Below are positions 43,129 to 53,128 of a stretch of DNA of 59,012 nt, in pieces. Below the pieces are notes generated by a model. That model did no database searches. It saw nothing but the letters and a program-made list of their open reading frames with translations, and was not told the origin of the DNA. Numbering within the stretch: position 1 is the stretch's first letter; each line of letters opens with the position of its first letter. The position numbers were made by a program, and so were the translations under genes. This DNA is from Melioribacteraceae bacterium. Its GTDB lineage: Bacteria > Bacteroidota > Ignavibacteria > Ignavibacteriales > Melioribacteraceae. The DNA lies in NCBI GenBank assembly GCA_021647785.1, contig JAKIUC010000028.1, positions 1 through 59,012 on the forward strand, read 5' to 3'.

Positions 43129-44959
43129 AAAGGTTATTTTTATATTGTTGTTGCCTACATTGCTCCTTTTTGCCCAGACAAATTTGAGCAATAAATATCG
43201 ACTTGGGAAAACATACGAGCAATCGGGGAAACTTGAGAAAGCTAAAGTTATATTTGAAGAATTGGCTCTGGTGCAGCCTCAAAATAATCAGTATGCAAAC
43301 TCGCTGAATGATATTTATTTAAAATTAAAAGAGTACGATAAATCAGCTAAGTTTCTTTTAAATAGAATTAAGATGCGTAATAATGATGTTACTCTTTATG
43401 GTATGCTCGGTGCAACATATTATATAAGTGGAAATAGCGAACAGGCAGTAGAGACGTGGGATAAAGGGATACTACTTAATAATAATTCACAAATCAATTA
43501 TACAATTATTTCAAACTATGCTATGCAAAATAGGGCGTTTGAAATTGCAGTAAAATATTTGGAAGAGGGTAAAAGCAAATCTACAAATTCAATTCAGTTT
43601 TCGTATCAGTTGGCACAAATATATTCTTACACTATGAACTACGGTGCTGCTGCTGAAGAATATTGTGCTGCGTTGATGATGCAGCCGACTCAGTTAAGTT
43701 ATGTTCAAAGTAGAATGAGTACATATCTTTCTGCAGTAGGGGCATTGGAGCAGAGCATTAATGTTGTTGAAAAATATGATGATAATATTACTATCAAAGA
43801 ACTACTTTCATTTCTTTATGTAAAAAACAATCAGTTTGTAGATGCATTTGAATTAACAAAGGAATTAGATAAAGCCAAAGGTGGAGAAGGAATTTTAATT
43901 TATAACTTTGCCTCCAATGCTTTTAGAGAATCACAGTTTGATGTTGCATCCAATGCTTTTAGATATTTGATAGATGAATATCCACATTCAAAATTTGTTC
44001 CGCAAAGTAGTGTGGGATTTGCAAAAACACTTGAAGCAAAGTTGGACAAAGAGTGGAATAAAAATCAGCAAAATTGGAAACCCATTGTAGCAATAGATAC
44101 AGCAAACTCGTACAAATATATTCCAATAATAAAAACTTATAAATCAATAATTTCTTCTGCAAGTGGAAACATAGCAAGTGAAGCTCTTTTTAGAATTGGA
44201 AATATTTATGCTGATAAATTTATGGATTACGAAAACGCAGCAGAATATTTCAACAAAACAATAAAAAGTTCTTCCCTATCTCCTTACTATGGGAAAGCGA
44301 ATCTCGAATTATCAAAAATATCTTTACGCTTAAATAAATTAGAGAAAGCGAAGAAAGAATTGTATAATGTTTATGCTTCATCAAAAACAGGGAATAGAGT
44401 AAAGATGGAAGCAAAATTTTTAATTGCAAAAATTGAGTTCTATCAAACAAATTTTGAAGGAAGCCTTGCTACGTTGGCTAATATCAACAAAGATTTATCT
44501 AACGATTTATCTAATGATGCAATAGAGCTTTCTATGATTATCAATATGGGAAAGATGGATTCCCTAAGCCTTCAAAGTTTTGCTGATGCCGAACTGAAAA
44601 TAGACCAATATAAATTTCAAGAAGCAGAAATAAAATTAAAAGAATTGAGCGAAAAAAAGAATCTACTTTTTCTTAAAAACATCTCACGAATAAAATATGC
44701 GGAAGTGTTGGTTGCTCAAAACAAATATCCAGTTGCAATTGAAGTATTAAAAGAATTGTCTGAAAGGAAGGAATTGAATATTTTTGCAGATAGAAGTTTT
44801 TATTTATTAGCTCAAGTTTATGAGTTTGGAGTTGGAGATGTTGGTTCGGCAGAATCAGTATATCAAAAATTTTTGAAACTTTTCCCTAATTCCCTCTATC
44901 TTGATAAAGCACAAGAGAACTTAAAAAGATTGAAAAACAAAGGAAGTGAATCTATATGA
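43121..44959 (+). CDS. Secreted tetratricopeptide-repeat protein
   Basis: A 612-residue protein with a signal peptide ([19 protein letters not shown]) and TPR-like helical repeats over nearly its whole length (for example [24 protein letters not shown] near residue 27, and another group near 370-600). Such periplasmic or outer-membrane-associated TPR proteins act as assembly scaffolds. The function here is unknown. It starts inside the end of the flavin oxidase gene, and its stop overlaps clpX by 4 bases (ATGA), so its translation is linked to both. Confidence 0.85.
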   Translation: MIKKVIFILLLPTLLLFAQTNLSNKYRLGKTYEQSGKLEKAKVIFEELALVQPQNNQYANSLNDIYLKLKEYDKSAKFLLNRIKMRNNDVTLYGMLGATYYISGNSEQAVETWDKGILLNNNSQINYTIISNYAMQNRAFEIAVKYLEEGKSKSTNSIQFSYQLAQIYSYTMNYGAAAEEYCAALMMQPTQLSYVQSRMSTYLSAVGALEQSINVVEKYDDNITIKELLSFLYVKNNQFVDAFELTKELDKAKGGEGILIYNFASNAFRESQFDVASNAFRYLIDEYPHSKFVPQSSVGFAKTLEAKLDKEWNKNQQNWKPIVAIDTANSYKYIPIIKTYKSIISSASGNIASEALFRIGNIYADKFMDYENAAEYFNKTIKSSSLSPYYGKANLELSKISLRLNKLEKAKKELYNVYASSKTGNRVKMEAKFLIAKIEFYQTNFEGSLATLANINKDLSNDLSNDAIELSMIINMGKMDSLSLQSFADAELKIDQYKFQEAEIKLKELSEKKNLLFLKNISRIKYAEVLVAQNKYPVAIEVLKELSERKELNIFADRSFYLLAQVYEFGVGDVGSAESVYQKFLKLFPNSLYLDKAQENLKRLKNKGSESI

Positions 44960-46212
44960 CAAATGATAATGAGCAAGTAACCGTTAAGTGTTCATTTTGC
45001 GGAAGAACAGGTACAGAAGTACAAAGCATGGTAGCTGGTCCGGATGTTTATATCTGCGACAAGTGTGTAAAATCTAGCGTAGATATTCTAAAAGAAAATA
45101 TTGCTGCATATAAAAATGATAGTGTTGATCAAGCAATACTGACCCCCGATACCATACACGGTAAATTAAATGAACATATAATTGGGCAAGACCATGCAAA
45201 GAAAGTCCTCTCTGTTGCAGTCTATAATCACTATAAGCGTATAAATGCAAGCTCATCATTCTTTGAACTTGATGATGTTGAAATAGAGAAAAGTAATATT
45301 TTACTTGCCGGACCTACCGGAGTTGGAAAGACATTAATAGCCCAAACTCTTGCAAGAATTTTGGATGTTCCTTTTGCCATTGCTGATGCAACAACCCTTA
45401 CAGAGGCTGGCTACGTTGGTGATGATGTTGAAACTATATTAGTTCGCCTGCTTCAAGCATCAGAGTATAATCTTGAAAAAGCACAGAAGGGAATTATTTA
45501 TATTGATGAGATTGACAAGATTGCTCGTAAAAGTGAATCGGCTTCAATTACACGGGACGTTTCCGGAGAAGGCGTACAGCAAGCACTTCTAAAAATTATT
45601 GAAGGAACAGTAGCCGGCGTTCCACCAAAGGGAGGAAGAAAACATCCCGAGCAAAATCTAATAAATATTAATACGAAAAATATTCTCTTTGTTGTTGGCG
45701 GTGCATTTGATGGGCTTGAGCCAATTATTGCATCCCGAATAAACCAAAATGTTATGGGCTTCGATTCAGAATTAGAAGAAGTTAAACACCACTATTCAGA
45801 AGATGAAATTTTGCAACAAGTGCAGCCGGATGATATGGTTAAGTATGGACTAATACCTGAGTTAGTTGGACGTTTGCCTATGATAGCCTCCCTTAAACCA
45901 CTTGATAAAGAATCGATGCTCCGAATTTTAACTGAACCGAAAAATGCAATTATTAAACAATTCAAAAAACTCTTTATGATGGAAGGTGTTGAATTGGAGT
46001 TTGAAGAGAAAGCACTAAAGTTAATTGTTAAAAAAGCAATGGAAAGGAAAACAGGTGCCCGTGCTTTACGCTCTATAGTTGAATCAACTCTTTTGGATAT
46101 AATGTATGACCTTCCTTCTAAGAGAAATATCGAGAAATGTTTAATTACAGAAAAGACTGTTCAGAGTGGAGAAGAACCAGTTTATCTTGAGAGTGAAAAG
46201 AAATCTGCTTAG
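44956..46212 (+). CDS. clpX: ATP-dependent protease ATPase subunit ClpX
   Basis: A 418-residue ClpX of normal length. The zinc finger Cys12, Cys15, Cys34, Cys37 binds adaptors; Walker A GPTGVGKT is at 119-126 and Walker B IIYIDEID at 180-187; the GYVG pore loop (152-155) grips substrate. It unfolds tagged proteins for ClpP. No clpP lies nearby; instead the gene is the last of three overlapping genes, after an exported TPR protein. The motif [13 protein letters not shown] is fully conserved. Confidence 0.97.
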   Translation: MTNDNEQVTVKCSFCGRTGTEVQSMVAGPDVYICDKCVKSSVDILKENIAAYKNDSVDQAILTPDTIHGKLNEHIIGQDHAKKVLSVAVYNHYKRINASSSFFELDDVEIEKSNILLAGPTGVGKTLIAQTLARILDVPFAIADATTLTEAGYVGDDVETILVRLLQASEYNLEKAQKGIIYIDEIDKIARKSESASITRDVSGEGVQQALLKIIEGTVAGVPPKGGRKHPEQNLININTKNILFVVGGAFDGLEPIIASRINQNVMGFDSELEEVKHHYSEDEILQQVQPDDMVKYGLIPELVGRLPMIASLKPLDKESMLRILTEPKNAIIKQFKKLFMMEGVELEFEEKALKLIVKKAMERKTGARALRSIVESTLLDIMYDLPSKRNIEKCLITEKTVQSGEEPVYLESEKKSA

Positions 46213-46240
46213 GTTTTTATAATATGTAAACGGAGGAATT

Positions 46241-46897
46241 ATGATTAGAAAACATATAATACCATCTATTACTGTAATACTTCTATCAATAGTAATTTTC
46301 ACATCTACAAATTGTAAAAACTCTACCGAGCCTAAAGATCAAGATACTTTGGTAACGGTATTTAAACCTAATATTTATCTTTATCCGGAAACAATTCAAC
46401 AGTTAAGTGTTTTATTAGATTTCCCTAAGGGTGGATTTGTTACCATATCAGATCCTGAGTATCAAAATGGTTGGAATGTAACCGTTGATCCCAATGGACT
46501 AATTGATAATAAGTATGGTTTCCTTTTTTATGAATGTAAGGTGCCCGATAGCTGGCAATATAAATATGGCTGGTTTGTAAATAAAACCAATTTTGAAGAA
46601 TTTTTTACAAATAACTTAGAATCATATGGATTTCTTGGAAAAGAGATTGAAGATTTTATTAATTATTGGCTTCCAATATTTTCCGATTATGATAATTTAA
46701 TTGTTTATCCACAAGTCGATTCGGAAATCGAAGAGTTAATTGTGCTAAAAATAATTAATCAACCTAATAGTATTCGAAGATTATTTTACGTTATTACAGA
46801 TTATTCATCACAAATTAAGATTCCACTGACACCTATCTTTAATTCAATAAATAGAGAAGGATTTACAGTTATGGAGTGGGGAGTCATTCTTAAATAA
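46241..46897 (+). CDS. Lipoprotein of the KPxIYLYPE family, unknown function
   Basis: A 218-residue protein with a lipobox (FTSTNC, Cys25) followed by a short linker. The block FKPNIYLYPETIQQLSVLLDF (about 42-62), with GWNVTVDPNGL near 85, is typical of a widespread bacterial protein family of unknown function (KPxIYLYP motif). It should sit in a lipid membrane facing the periplasm or outside. GGAGG lies at the proper distance before ATG 46241. Confidence 0.75.
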   Translation: MIRKHIIPSITVILLSIVIFTSTNCKNSTEPKDQDTLVTVFKPNIYLYPETIQQLSVLLDFPKGGFVTISDPEYQNGWNVTVDPNGLIDNKYGFLFYECKVPDSWQYKYGWFVNKTNFEEFFTNNLESYGFLGKEIEDFINYWLPIFSDYDNLIVYPQVDSEIEELIVLKIINQPNSIRRLFYVITDYSSQIKIPLTPIFNSINREGFTVMEWGVILK

Positions 46898-46926
46898 TTA
46901 AACATAGTCAATCAAAAACCATTATC

Positions 46927-47025
46927 TATACCGACAATAAAATGGTTTTCGGATTTTGAAAGTAAATTTCGTCGGTATATAACAACAAAATTGGTTTCCC
47001 TTCCGAAAACCAATTTGTGTTGTGT
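46927..47025. repeat. Dispersed hairpin element, copy 3
   Basis: Hairpin 1 has perfect 9-bp arms TATACCGAC (46927-46935) and GTCGGTATA (46971-46979). Hairpin 2 has ACAACAAAATTGGTTT (46982-46997) pairing with AAAACCAATTTGTGTTGT (47006-47023), with one mismatch and a bulge. This is the most complete copy and lies between converging genes, where it could act as a two-way terminator. Confidence 0.75.
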
Positions 47026-47077
47026 ATACAAATATTTGTATTGTTTTTCTTACATTCCTATTCGGTAAAGACTTTTG

Positions 47078-48028
47078 TTAAAACCCAAACTTAATTAATA
47101 AGTATCCCCAACTATGATATACTGCTCCGGGAAACTCTGGTGTGTTGAACTGTTGGACATATTCCATTTCAAACTTTTTATAAATTAGAGTTATTCCGAC
47201 AGCAGCATAACCAACAAATCTGTTGATACTACTTAAGGTATAAACGCTTTCGTAAAATAAGCCTCCCTGCAATGTAGCGTTGTATCCTACGAGACTTCCA
47301 CTTGCTGAAAGGGTTAGAAATAGTTGCCATTTTTTTGGAGAGAGAAATTCAAAATCCTTTGGAAACGAATCGAACAAACCGACTCTTGTTAGAATGCCAA
47401 CATCTGCATTTGTAAATGGGAGTCCTAATTTTACAGAAGTTTTACCAGATAGCTCCAACCAATTGTTGTAATAGAATTGCTTCTCGATTGATGCAGAATA
47501 ATTAAGCATTGGGCTATTGCTAATCTGGTTCTCCCATCCTTTAACAAGTGCTGATGTGGGCAAATAGTTATGAATTCCATTTTGCACTTCCTCACCAAAA
47601 GCAGCGGGACCAAGAACCCCAACTTCAATTTCTGAATAAGTCCTAATTCTTTCTGCCTTACTAAATGTTACTTTTTGAAATCCTAACAATAGATAGGCGG
47701 CAAATGGTCTATCCCCATTTAACTGGTCGTCAATACTAAACTTTGCTTTTGGTGTAAAAATATCTTGAGTTAAAGTTAAACTGTTTAGCTCTAACTCATA
47801 AGATTTAATTGGCAACAAAATTGAGTTTACATGACTTGCCTTTGCCCATGGTGCAAAAACCTCAAAAGCAAATCCATTGGTATAATAATAATCTGTTTGA
47901 TATTCAAAATCGTTCGACCACTTAAACTCAAAAGAGCCGAACTCTTCGATTTTATCTAAGTCCCCTCTCTCTTGCGAGAGAATGAGAAAAGGAACAAACA
48001 GAAATAGTATAAATGTTTTTATAGTCAT
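47078..48028 (-). CDS. LpxR-like outer-membrane lipid A deacylase
   Basis: A 316-residue protein with a signal peptide (about 1-19) and the pattern of a 12-strand outer-membrane barrel. WSNDFEYQTDYYYTNGF (about 37-53) contains the Asn39-Asp40 pair and YTNG motif of the LpxR family; QLNGDRPFAAYL near 102 and GVLGPAAFGEEVQNGIHNYLP near 137 are other family blocks, with His153 a possible catalytic residue. LpxR removes the 3'-acyloxyacyl group of lipid A. Whether this protein has that activity is inferred. Confidence 0.82.
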   Translation of the reverse strand: MTIKTFILFLFVPFLILSQERGDLDKIEEFGSFEFKWSNDFEYQTDYYYTNGFAFEVFAPWAKASHVNSILLPIKSYELELNSLTLTQDIFTPKAKFSIDDQLNGDRPFAAYLLLGFQKVTFSKAERIRTYSEIEVGVLGPAAFGEEVQNGIHNYLPTSALVKGWENQISNSPMLNYSASIEKQFYYNNWLELSGKTSVKLGLPFTNADVGILTRVGLFDSFPKDFEFLSPKKWQLFLTLSASGSLVGYNATLQGGLFYESVYTLSSINRFVGYAAVGITLIYKKFEMEYVQQFNTPEFPGAVYHSWGYLLIKFGF

Positions 48029-48338
48029 TGTAACAAACTTAACAAATTATATTTTGTTTGGTTGTTGTTCAACACAAGTGTTTGCTCATATTGGCTATTG
48101 TTTGATTATTCACTTTTATGCAAGTTCTATTACAAATTTATGTTCAATTTCTAAAAGAGATAACACCATTGTTGCAGTTAGAATCATTTCCATCTATATT
48201 TTAAAACAAAATAATATTTCATAATCACAAACCGAATACGAATTATATATTTGAAATACATGAAATATATTTGATTAAGAAAAAAGTAGAGACATTCTGC
48301 GGAATGTCCACTTTTAACATACAAGCAAAGAAAATAGC
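48029..48338. other. Intergenic region upstream of metZ
   Basis: A 310-bp AT-rich gap between divergent genes without a credible gene. It holds one clear structure, GACATTC (48291-48297) and GAATGTC (48302-48308) around TGCG, 30 bp before the metZ start. No SAM riboswitch fold was recognised. Confidence 0.55.
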
Positions 48339-49502
48339 ATGAAAAAATTTGAAACAGATTCAATAAGAATTCAAACAGAAAAATCTCAATTCAGAGAACA
48401 CTCAACACCAATCTACTTAACATCTAGTTTTGCTTTTGATAATGCCGAGCACGGAAGAGCATTATTTGCTGAAGAGGTTGAAGGAAAAACATACTCCAGA
48501 TTAGCGAACCCAACCACGGATGAATTTACGGCAAAAATGATAATGCTTGAGAACGGCGAGGATGGTTATGCTTTTTCATCAGGTATGGCAGCTATCTTTG
48601 CAAGTATTGCTGCGTTGCTTAAATCGGGAGATCACATTTTATCTTCCCGTGCTATTTTTGGTTCATCATATCAAATATTTACAGCACTTCTACCTAAGTG
48701 GGGCATTTCAACTACTTTTATTGATAAGGAAGATGAGTGGGAGAAAAATATTACCGACAACACAAAAATGATTTTTATTGAAACACCCTCTAATCCTGGA
48801 CTGGAATTAATTGACTTAGAGTTCCTATCAAACCTATCAAAAAAAAGAAATTTAATTCTTAATGTGGATAACACATTTGCAACTCCAATATTGCAGCAGC
48901 CTATTAAGTTTGGGGCAGACTTGGTTTCGCATTCAACAACAAAATTTATTGATGGACAAGGGCGTACGCTTGGCGGGGTTGTTGTTGGAAAAAAAACATT
49001 AATGGAAGAAGTGAGATTATTTGCAAAGCAAACTGGTCCAACTATCTCCCCTTTCAACTCGTGGGTACTTACTAAAAGTTTAGAAACATTAGGCTTAAGG
49101 ATGGAGAAGCATTGTTCTAATGCATTGGCTCTTGCAGAAAAATTAGAAAAGAATATTCATTTAGAAAAAGTGAAATATCCTTTTCTTAAAAGTGATGCGA
49201 ATTACAAGCTGGCAAAAAAACAAATGAACCTTGGAGGCGGAATAGTTTCAATAGAAGTGAAGGGTGGTTTAGAACGGGCAAATAAATTTGTTGATTCTAT
49301 TAAACTTGCAACTTTAACGGCTAACCTTGGTGATACTAGAACAATTGTTACACACCCTGCATCCACAACTCATTCAAAACTAACTGAAGAAGAACGACAA
49401 CAGGTAGGAATAACCCAAGGACTAATTAGAATTTCCGTAGGTCTGGAAAGTATAGAAGATATAATATATGATATTGAACAAGCTCTCGAAAACTCAAAGT
49501 AA
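48339..49502 (+). CDS. metZ: O-succinyl/O-acetylhomoserine sulfhydrylase-type PLP enzyme
   Basis: A 387-residue enzyme of the Cys/Met metabolism family. Lys202 in VSHSTTKFIDGQG is the PLP lysine; TYSRLANPTTDEFTAKM and SSGMAAIFASIAAL near 80-93 are usual motifs. FIETPSNPGLELIDL near 146-160 resembles O-succinylhomoserine sulfhydrylase (MetZ), which makes homocysteine from sulfide. Cystathionine gamma-synthase and methionine gamma-lyase are close alternatives, so substrate confidence is moderate. It converges on the FAH-family gene with 18 bp between. Confidence 0.83.
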   Translation: MKKFETDSIRIQTEKSQFREHSTPIYLTSSFAFDNAEHGRALFAEEVEGKTYSRLANPTTDEFTAKMIMLENGEDGYAFSSGMAAIFASIAALLKSGDHILSSRAIFGSSYQIFTALLPKWGISTTFIDKEDEWEKNITDNTKMIFIETPSNPGLELIDLEFLSNLSKKRNLILNVDNTFATPILQQPIKFGADLVSHSTTKFIDGQGRTLGGVVVGKKTLMEEVRLFAKQTGPTISPFNSWVLTKSLETLGLRMEKHCSNALALAEKLEKNIHLEKVKYPFLKSDANYKLAKKQMNLGGGIVSIEVKGGLERANKFVDSIKLATLTANLGDTRTIVTHPASTTHSKLTEEERQQVGITQGLIRISVGLESIEDIIYDIEQALENSK

Positions 49503-49520
49503 TTTTTGCTGCAAGTGGTT

Positions 49521-50180
49521 TTATACAATTGTTGTTTCAATTTCACCAATGTTTTCAATACCTCCGGAGAGCTTATCCCCTTTAACCACACGGCTTACGC
49601 CCGCTGGAGTTCCAGTAAATATTAAATCCCCTTTTTCAAGTGTCATTCTTTTTGAAATGTTTTTAATTGTTTCTGTGGGATTGAAAAGCATGAGACCAAC
49701 CGTAGCATCCTGCTTTATTTTACCATTTACACTTAGATAAATTCTTTCATTCCCTGTGAGTTTGTATTCGTTTTTTAAAACAAATTCTGAAAGCACCCCG
49801 GATGTATCAAAGATTTTTGCAAATGTCCACGGCTCACCCTTCTCTCTGCTCACATTCTGCAAGTCTCTAAGAGTCATATCAAGCCCAACAGCGTAGCCTG
49901 CTATTGCATTTTTAGCTTCGTCGCTATTTGCATTTTTAACTGTAGTTCCAATTAACAAAACCAACTCAACTTCGTGATGTAAGTTTTCCGAATAATCGGG
50001 ATGAACAACATTATCACCACTGTTAATCATACATGTAGCGGTTTTCATAAATACTATCGGAAATTTGTCAGGAATCTCATTCCCCATTTCCTTTGCGTGG
50101 TCTGCATAGTTTCTTCCAACACAAACTACTTTACCTATTTGAATTTCTTCATCGCTATTTTTAATTTTTATCGATTTCAT
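49521..50180 (-). CDS. Fumarylacetoacetate hydrolase-family protein
   Basis: A 219-residue FAH-domain protein. KVVCVGRNYADHAKEMGN near 17-34 is the family's N-terminal block, and the metal-binding acidic residues lie in LHHEVELVLLIG (Glu70, Glu72). FTGTPAGV near the C-terminus is conserved. Short members such as this are acylpyruvases, oxaloacetate decarboxylases or C-C hydrolases; the sequence does not settle which. The next minus-strand gene lies 38 bp upstream. Confidence 0.88.
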   Translation of the reverse strand: MKSIKIKNSDEEIQIGKVVCVGRNYADHAKEMGNEIPDKFPIVFMKTATCMINSGDNVVHPDYSENLHHEVELVLLIGTTVKNANSDEAKNAIAGYAVGLDMTLRDLQNVSREKGEPWTFAKIFDTSGVLSEFVLKNEYKLTGNERIYLSVNGKIKQDATVGLMLFNPTETIKNISKRMTLEKGDLIFTGTPAGVSRVVKGDKLSGGIENIGEIETTIV

Positions 50181-50218
50181 AATTTCTCTTATTTAAAAAG
50201 GATTTATTACTTTAATTT

Positions 50219-50917
50219 TTATTCATCGAAACCTGGTCGAATAAAATCTCTTGCTGCGGGAAATTCTTCTTCAACTAAATTTTGAAGCGTTACTAAAAGT
50301 TTAATTATATTAAAAACAGTTTCATTCTTATCATCTCTTTTCATAAAGATATAACCCCAAGCACTTATTGAATGTTCAATAGCAATTAATACTATTTTTG
50401 CAGAACCATCAGAGTCTTTGGGAAATTCTGATTCAAGTAAATCCTCATCTCTGCCTTGTATTGCTCGCATAATTTTAGGATAGATAAAAATATGATACCA
50501 TTCTATTACTTCAAGCGAATCATTTAACTTAGAAACGGATATTTCTTTGTTCATTATTACTTTATTCTTCTCAAACCATTCAGAGACAATATTGATGTAT
50601 TCCTTCGCCAATTGTGAGGCTTCTTGGCTTTCGGCTATTAAGCGTTTAATATTAAAATCATTCCCAGTATATTCTTTATTATCCAAGAAATAGCTTTCCT
50701 CATTTGATTCCTCATCTTCAATAAGGTCAAGGGTATCCTCAAGATTATCATCAAAAGTTTTCCAAAAACTTTGATTCTCCTCAATCTTGTCATCTAAGTT
50801 TTTATCCATTATTGCCCCGAATTTAAAAGTTAAACAGCGGGTTGTAAAGGTACATCGCTCGCACCATCTGTCGCAATAATTGTAGATCCCTGGTATGTCA
50901 TTTTCATTCATTTCCAT
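50219..50917 (-). CDS. Unknown protein with N-terminal Cys cluster
   Basis: A 232-residue soluble protein. Its N-terminus IPGIYNYCDRWCERCTFTTRC has four cysteines at 15, 19, 22 and 28, which could bind zinc or an Fe-S cluster. A very acidic segment (about 40-85) and a helical C-terminal part follow. No known domain is recognised. It starts only 5 bases from the end of the S9 peptidase gene upstream on the same strand, so co-transcription is likely. Confidence 0.75.
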   Translation of the reverse strand: MEMNENDIPGIYNYCDRWCERCTFTTRCLTFKFGAIMDKNLDDKIEENQSFWKTFDDNLEDTLDLIEDEESNEESYFLDNKEYTGNDFNIKRLIAESQEASQLAKEYINIVSEWFEKNKVIMNKEISVSKLNDSLEVIEWYHIFIYPKIMRAIQGRDEDLLESEFPKDSDGSAKIVLIAIEHSISAWGYIFMKRDDKNETVFNIIKLLVTLQNLVEEEFPAARDFIRPGFDE

Positions 50918-50922
50918 AGCAC

Positions 50923-52989
50923 TTAGTTTTTATTTAAATAATTGTTTCTAATCATCTCTTTGCTATCCCACGGAGCCTTACCGCCGCCAAGGTATTTGTT
51001 AAACCATTCCAAATGTGAGTTATAGTAGAGAGGCATTGAATTTAGGCGACTTGGCCAATGTCCATCATTTTTGAAAATAATTAGCCGCGAATCAATCCCT
51101 TTGTTTTGCAATACTGTAAAGTAGCGTAACGATTGAGTGTAAGGGATGCGATAATCTTTCTCTCCAGCAATAATAAGGGTTGGAGTCTTAAAGTTATCTT
51201 CATACTTGCTTGGGGACATGGTTTCGTAGTCTTCTCTTTTCAAATCCCAATTGGCAAACCAAAGTTCTTCCGTCTCATCTTTGAATTCTTTTAAATCATA
51301 AATTCCCATCATTGAAGCGAGACATTTGAACTTATCTGTTTTAGCTTGGAGTAAATTCATAAAATAACCACCGTAACTCCAGCCCATTGCCCCCATTCGG
51401 GTTTCATCAACATAGTCTAAGTCTGCAAGATATTCGGTTACTTTCATTACATCTTCAAAAACTTTTCCATCCCAATCATCTGATATTGCAGCAGTGTAAT
51501 CCTGACCATAGCCAATAGAACCGTGCGGATTTAGGAATGCAAGAACATATCCCGCACCAGGATAAACTTGCCAATCGCCACGGAATGAGTCCATCCACTG
51601 ATATTGCGGTCCACCATGAATATTAATTATTAGCGGGTATTTTTTAGTAGAATCAAAGTTGTGCGGTTTAACAATAAAGAGGTGAACAAGTTTTCCATCA
51701 GCACCCTTTACCCACGCCTGCTCTGCCGGACGAACATCAACAGAATCTGTTAAAGCCTTATTAACATTGGTCAAATCAATATTTCTTCCACTTGTTAAAT
51801 TTAAATATGCTAACTCTGTGGGTTTGTGAACAAATGAATGCGAATAAATAACAAAGTCATTATTAGGTGAAAGAGCAAAACTTCGGATAACTTTTTTATC
51901 AATTGTTTTTTCAATTTGTTTTGTGCCAACATTAACTTTAAAAAGCGGCATATATCCCTTTTCAAAACCTGTAAAATAAATTGATTTTGAATCGGACGAC
52001 CACTCAAAACTACTTACCCAGTTATCAAAATCATCAGTTATAATTTCGCTTGTTTTATTCTCAACATTGTAAATTGCAAGTCTTATTCTGTCGGATTCAT
52101 ACGTAGGAATTAGTTGTGTTAAGTATGCAATATACTCTCCATTTGGTGAGTATTTAGGATTGAAATCAGCAGCGTTATTATTGATTGTAATATTAGTTAA
52201 GTTGCTTCCGTTTGAATCAACAATAAAAACATCCGTGTTTGTTGAGGCTGCTGGGTTTATCACCCGCTTGGAATCGAAAGTAATAAACTTGGAATTGGGT
52301 GAAAAATTGTAATGGTTACTTCCACCAGCAGAAAATGCGGGTGAATTAAAATAACCAGGAGTTAAATCTTTGTACTCCTCGGTTTCAAAACTATAACTTA
52401 AAACGTGAGTATATTTTCCAACTTTGTATTCTGTCCAGTGCCGCACAAAAAGAGAATCTGCCAAGTGTGCTTGAATGGGTCCTTCACTCAAGCCCTCATC
52501 TATTCTATAATTGCAATCAACATTAATTCCGCATTCAGGAAAAAGAGTTGCTTTAAACAATAGTGATTTTCCATCTTTCGATAATTTGGAAGAGGAAACC
52601 CCAAGTCCAAAATCTGTAATTTGCTCTGCTTCACCACCATCTATAGGTATATAAAATAGCTGAGCAGAACCAGTACGCGTTGATGAAAAGAATACTCCAC
52701 TATCATCAGCTTTCCACATAGGATTAAAATCTGAAGCATCGTTGTTGGTTAATTGTTTTTGGTTTGTTCCATCAACATCCATCACATAAATATCAGTATT
52801 CGATTTTGCTTCTTTAAGATTTGAAGTAGTTACAGTAAAGGCAACCAACTCTCCATTGTTAGAAATGGTGGGCGAACCAACATGTTTTACTTTGTACAAG
52901 TCTTCAATTTCAAATGCTTTTTTCTGTGCATAAATTGAAAGTGAAAAAGAGATTAACAAAAGAAAAACAGTTGATAATTTAAATTTCAT
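50923..52989 (-). CDS. Secreted S9-family prolyl oligopeptidase-type peptidase
   Basis: The start is set at ATG 52989: GGAG lies 5-8 bases before it and a signal peptide follows (MKFKLSTVFLLLISFSLSIYAQ); a TTG at 53022 would put additional residues before the signal. The 688-residue enzyme has an N-terminal beta-propeller of WD40/TolB-like repeats (residues about 30-410) and a C-terminal alpha/beta-hydrolase. Ser in GWSYGGYFM, Asp in AGEKDYRIPY and His in NDGHWPSR form the catalytic triad. It should cleave short peptides in the periplasm, as acylaminoacyl or dipeptidyl peptidases do. Confidence 0.92.
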   Translation of the reverse strand: MKFKLSTVFLLLISFSLSIYAQKKAFEIEDLYKVKHVGSPTISNNGELVAFTVTTSNLKEAKSNTDIYVMDVDGTNQKQLTNNDASDFNPMWKADDSGVFFSSTRTGSAQLFYIPIDGGEAEQITDFGLGVSSSKLSKDGKSLLFKATLFPECGINVDCNYRIDEGLSEGPIQAHLADSLFVRHWTEYKVGKYTHVLSYSFETEEYKDLTPGYFNSPAFSAGGSNHYNFSPNSKFITFDSKRVINPAASTNTDVFIVDSNGSNLTNITINNNAADFNPKYSPNGEYIAYLTQLIPTYESDRIRLAIYNVENKTSEIITDDFDNWVSSFEWSSDSKSIYFTGFEKGYMPLFKVNVGTKQIEKTIDKKVIRSFALSPNNDFVIYSHSFVHKPTELAYLNLTSGRNIDLTNVNKALTDSVDVRPAEQAWVKGADGKLVHLFIVKPHNFDSTKKYPLIINIHGGPQYQWMDSFRGDWQVYPGAGYVLAFLNPHGSIGYGQDYTAAISDDWDGKVFEDVMKVTEYLADLDYVDETRMGAMGWSYGGYFMNLLQAKTDKFKCLASMMGIYDLKEFKDETEELWFANWDLKREDYETMSPSKYEDNFKTPTLIIAGEKDYRIPYTQSLRYFTVLQNKGIDSRLIIFKNDGHWPSRLNSMPLYYNSHLEWFNKYLGGGKAPWDSKEMIRNNYLNKN

Positions 52990-53128
52990 AAAAACTCCAT
53001 AAGTTAAAATATTATAATGCAATATCGTTCTTTTTATTGAGAATTAAAATATGGAGAAATTTTATACAGAACACAAAAAGAAACTCCGAGTTAATTTGGG
53101 AATACATCTGCTTTTGTTGGTGTTGAAA

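Noticed and set aside
48029-48338. SAM riboswitch before metZ
   Set aside because: Only one small hairpin is present; no multi-helix core or conserved SAM-binding segments were seen.
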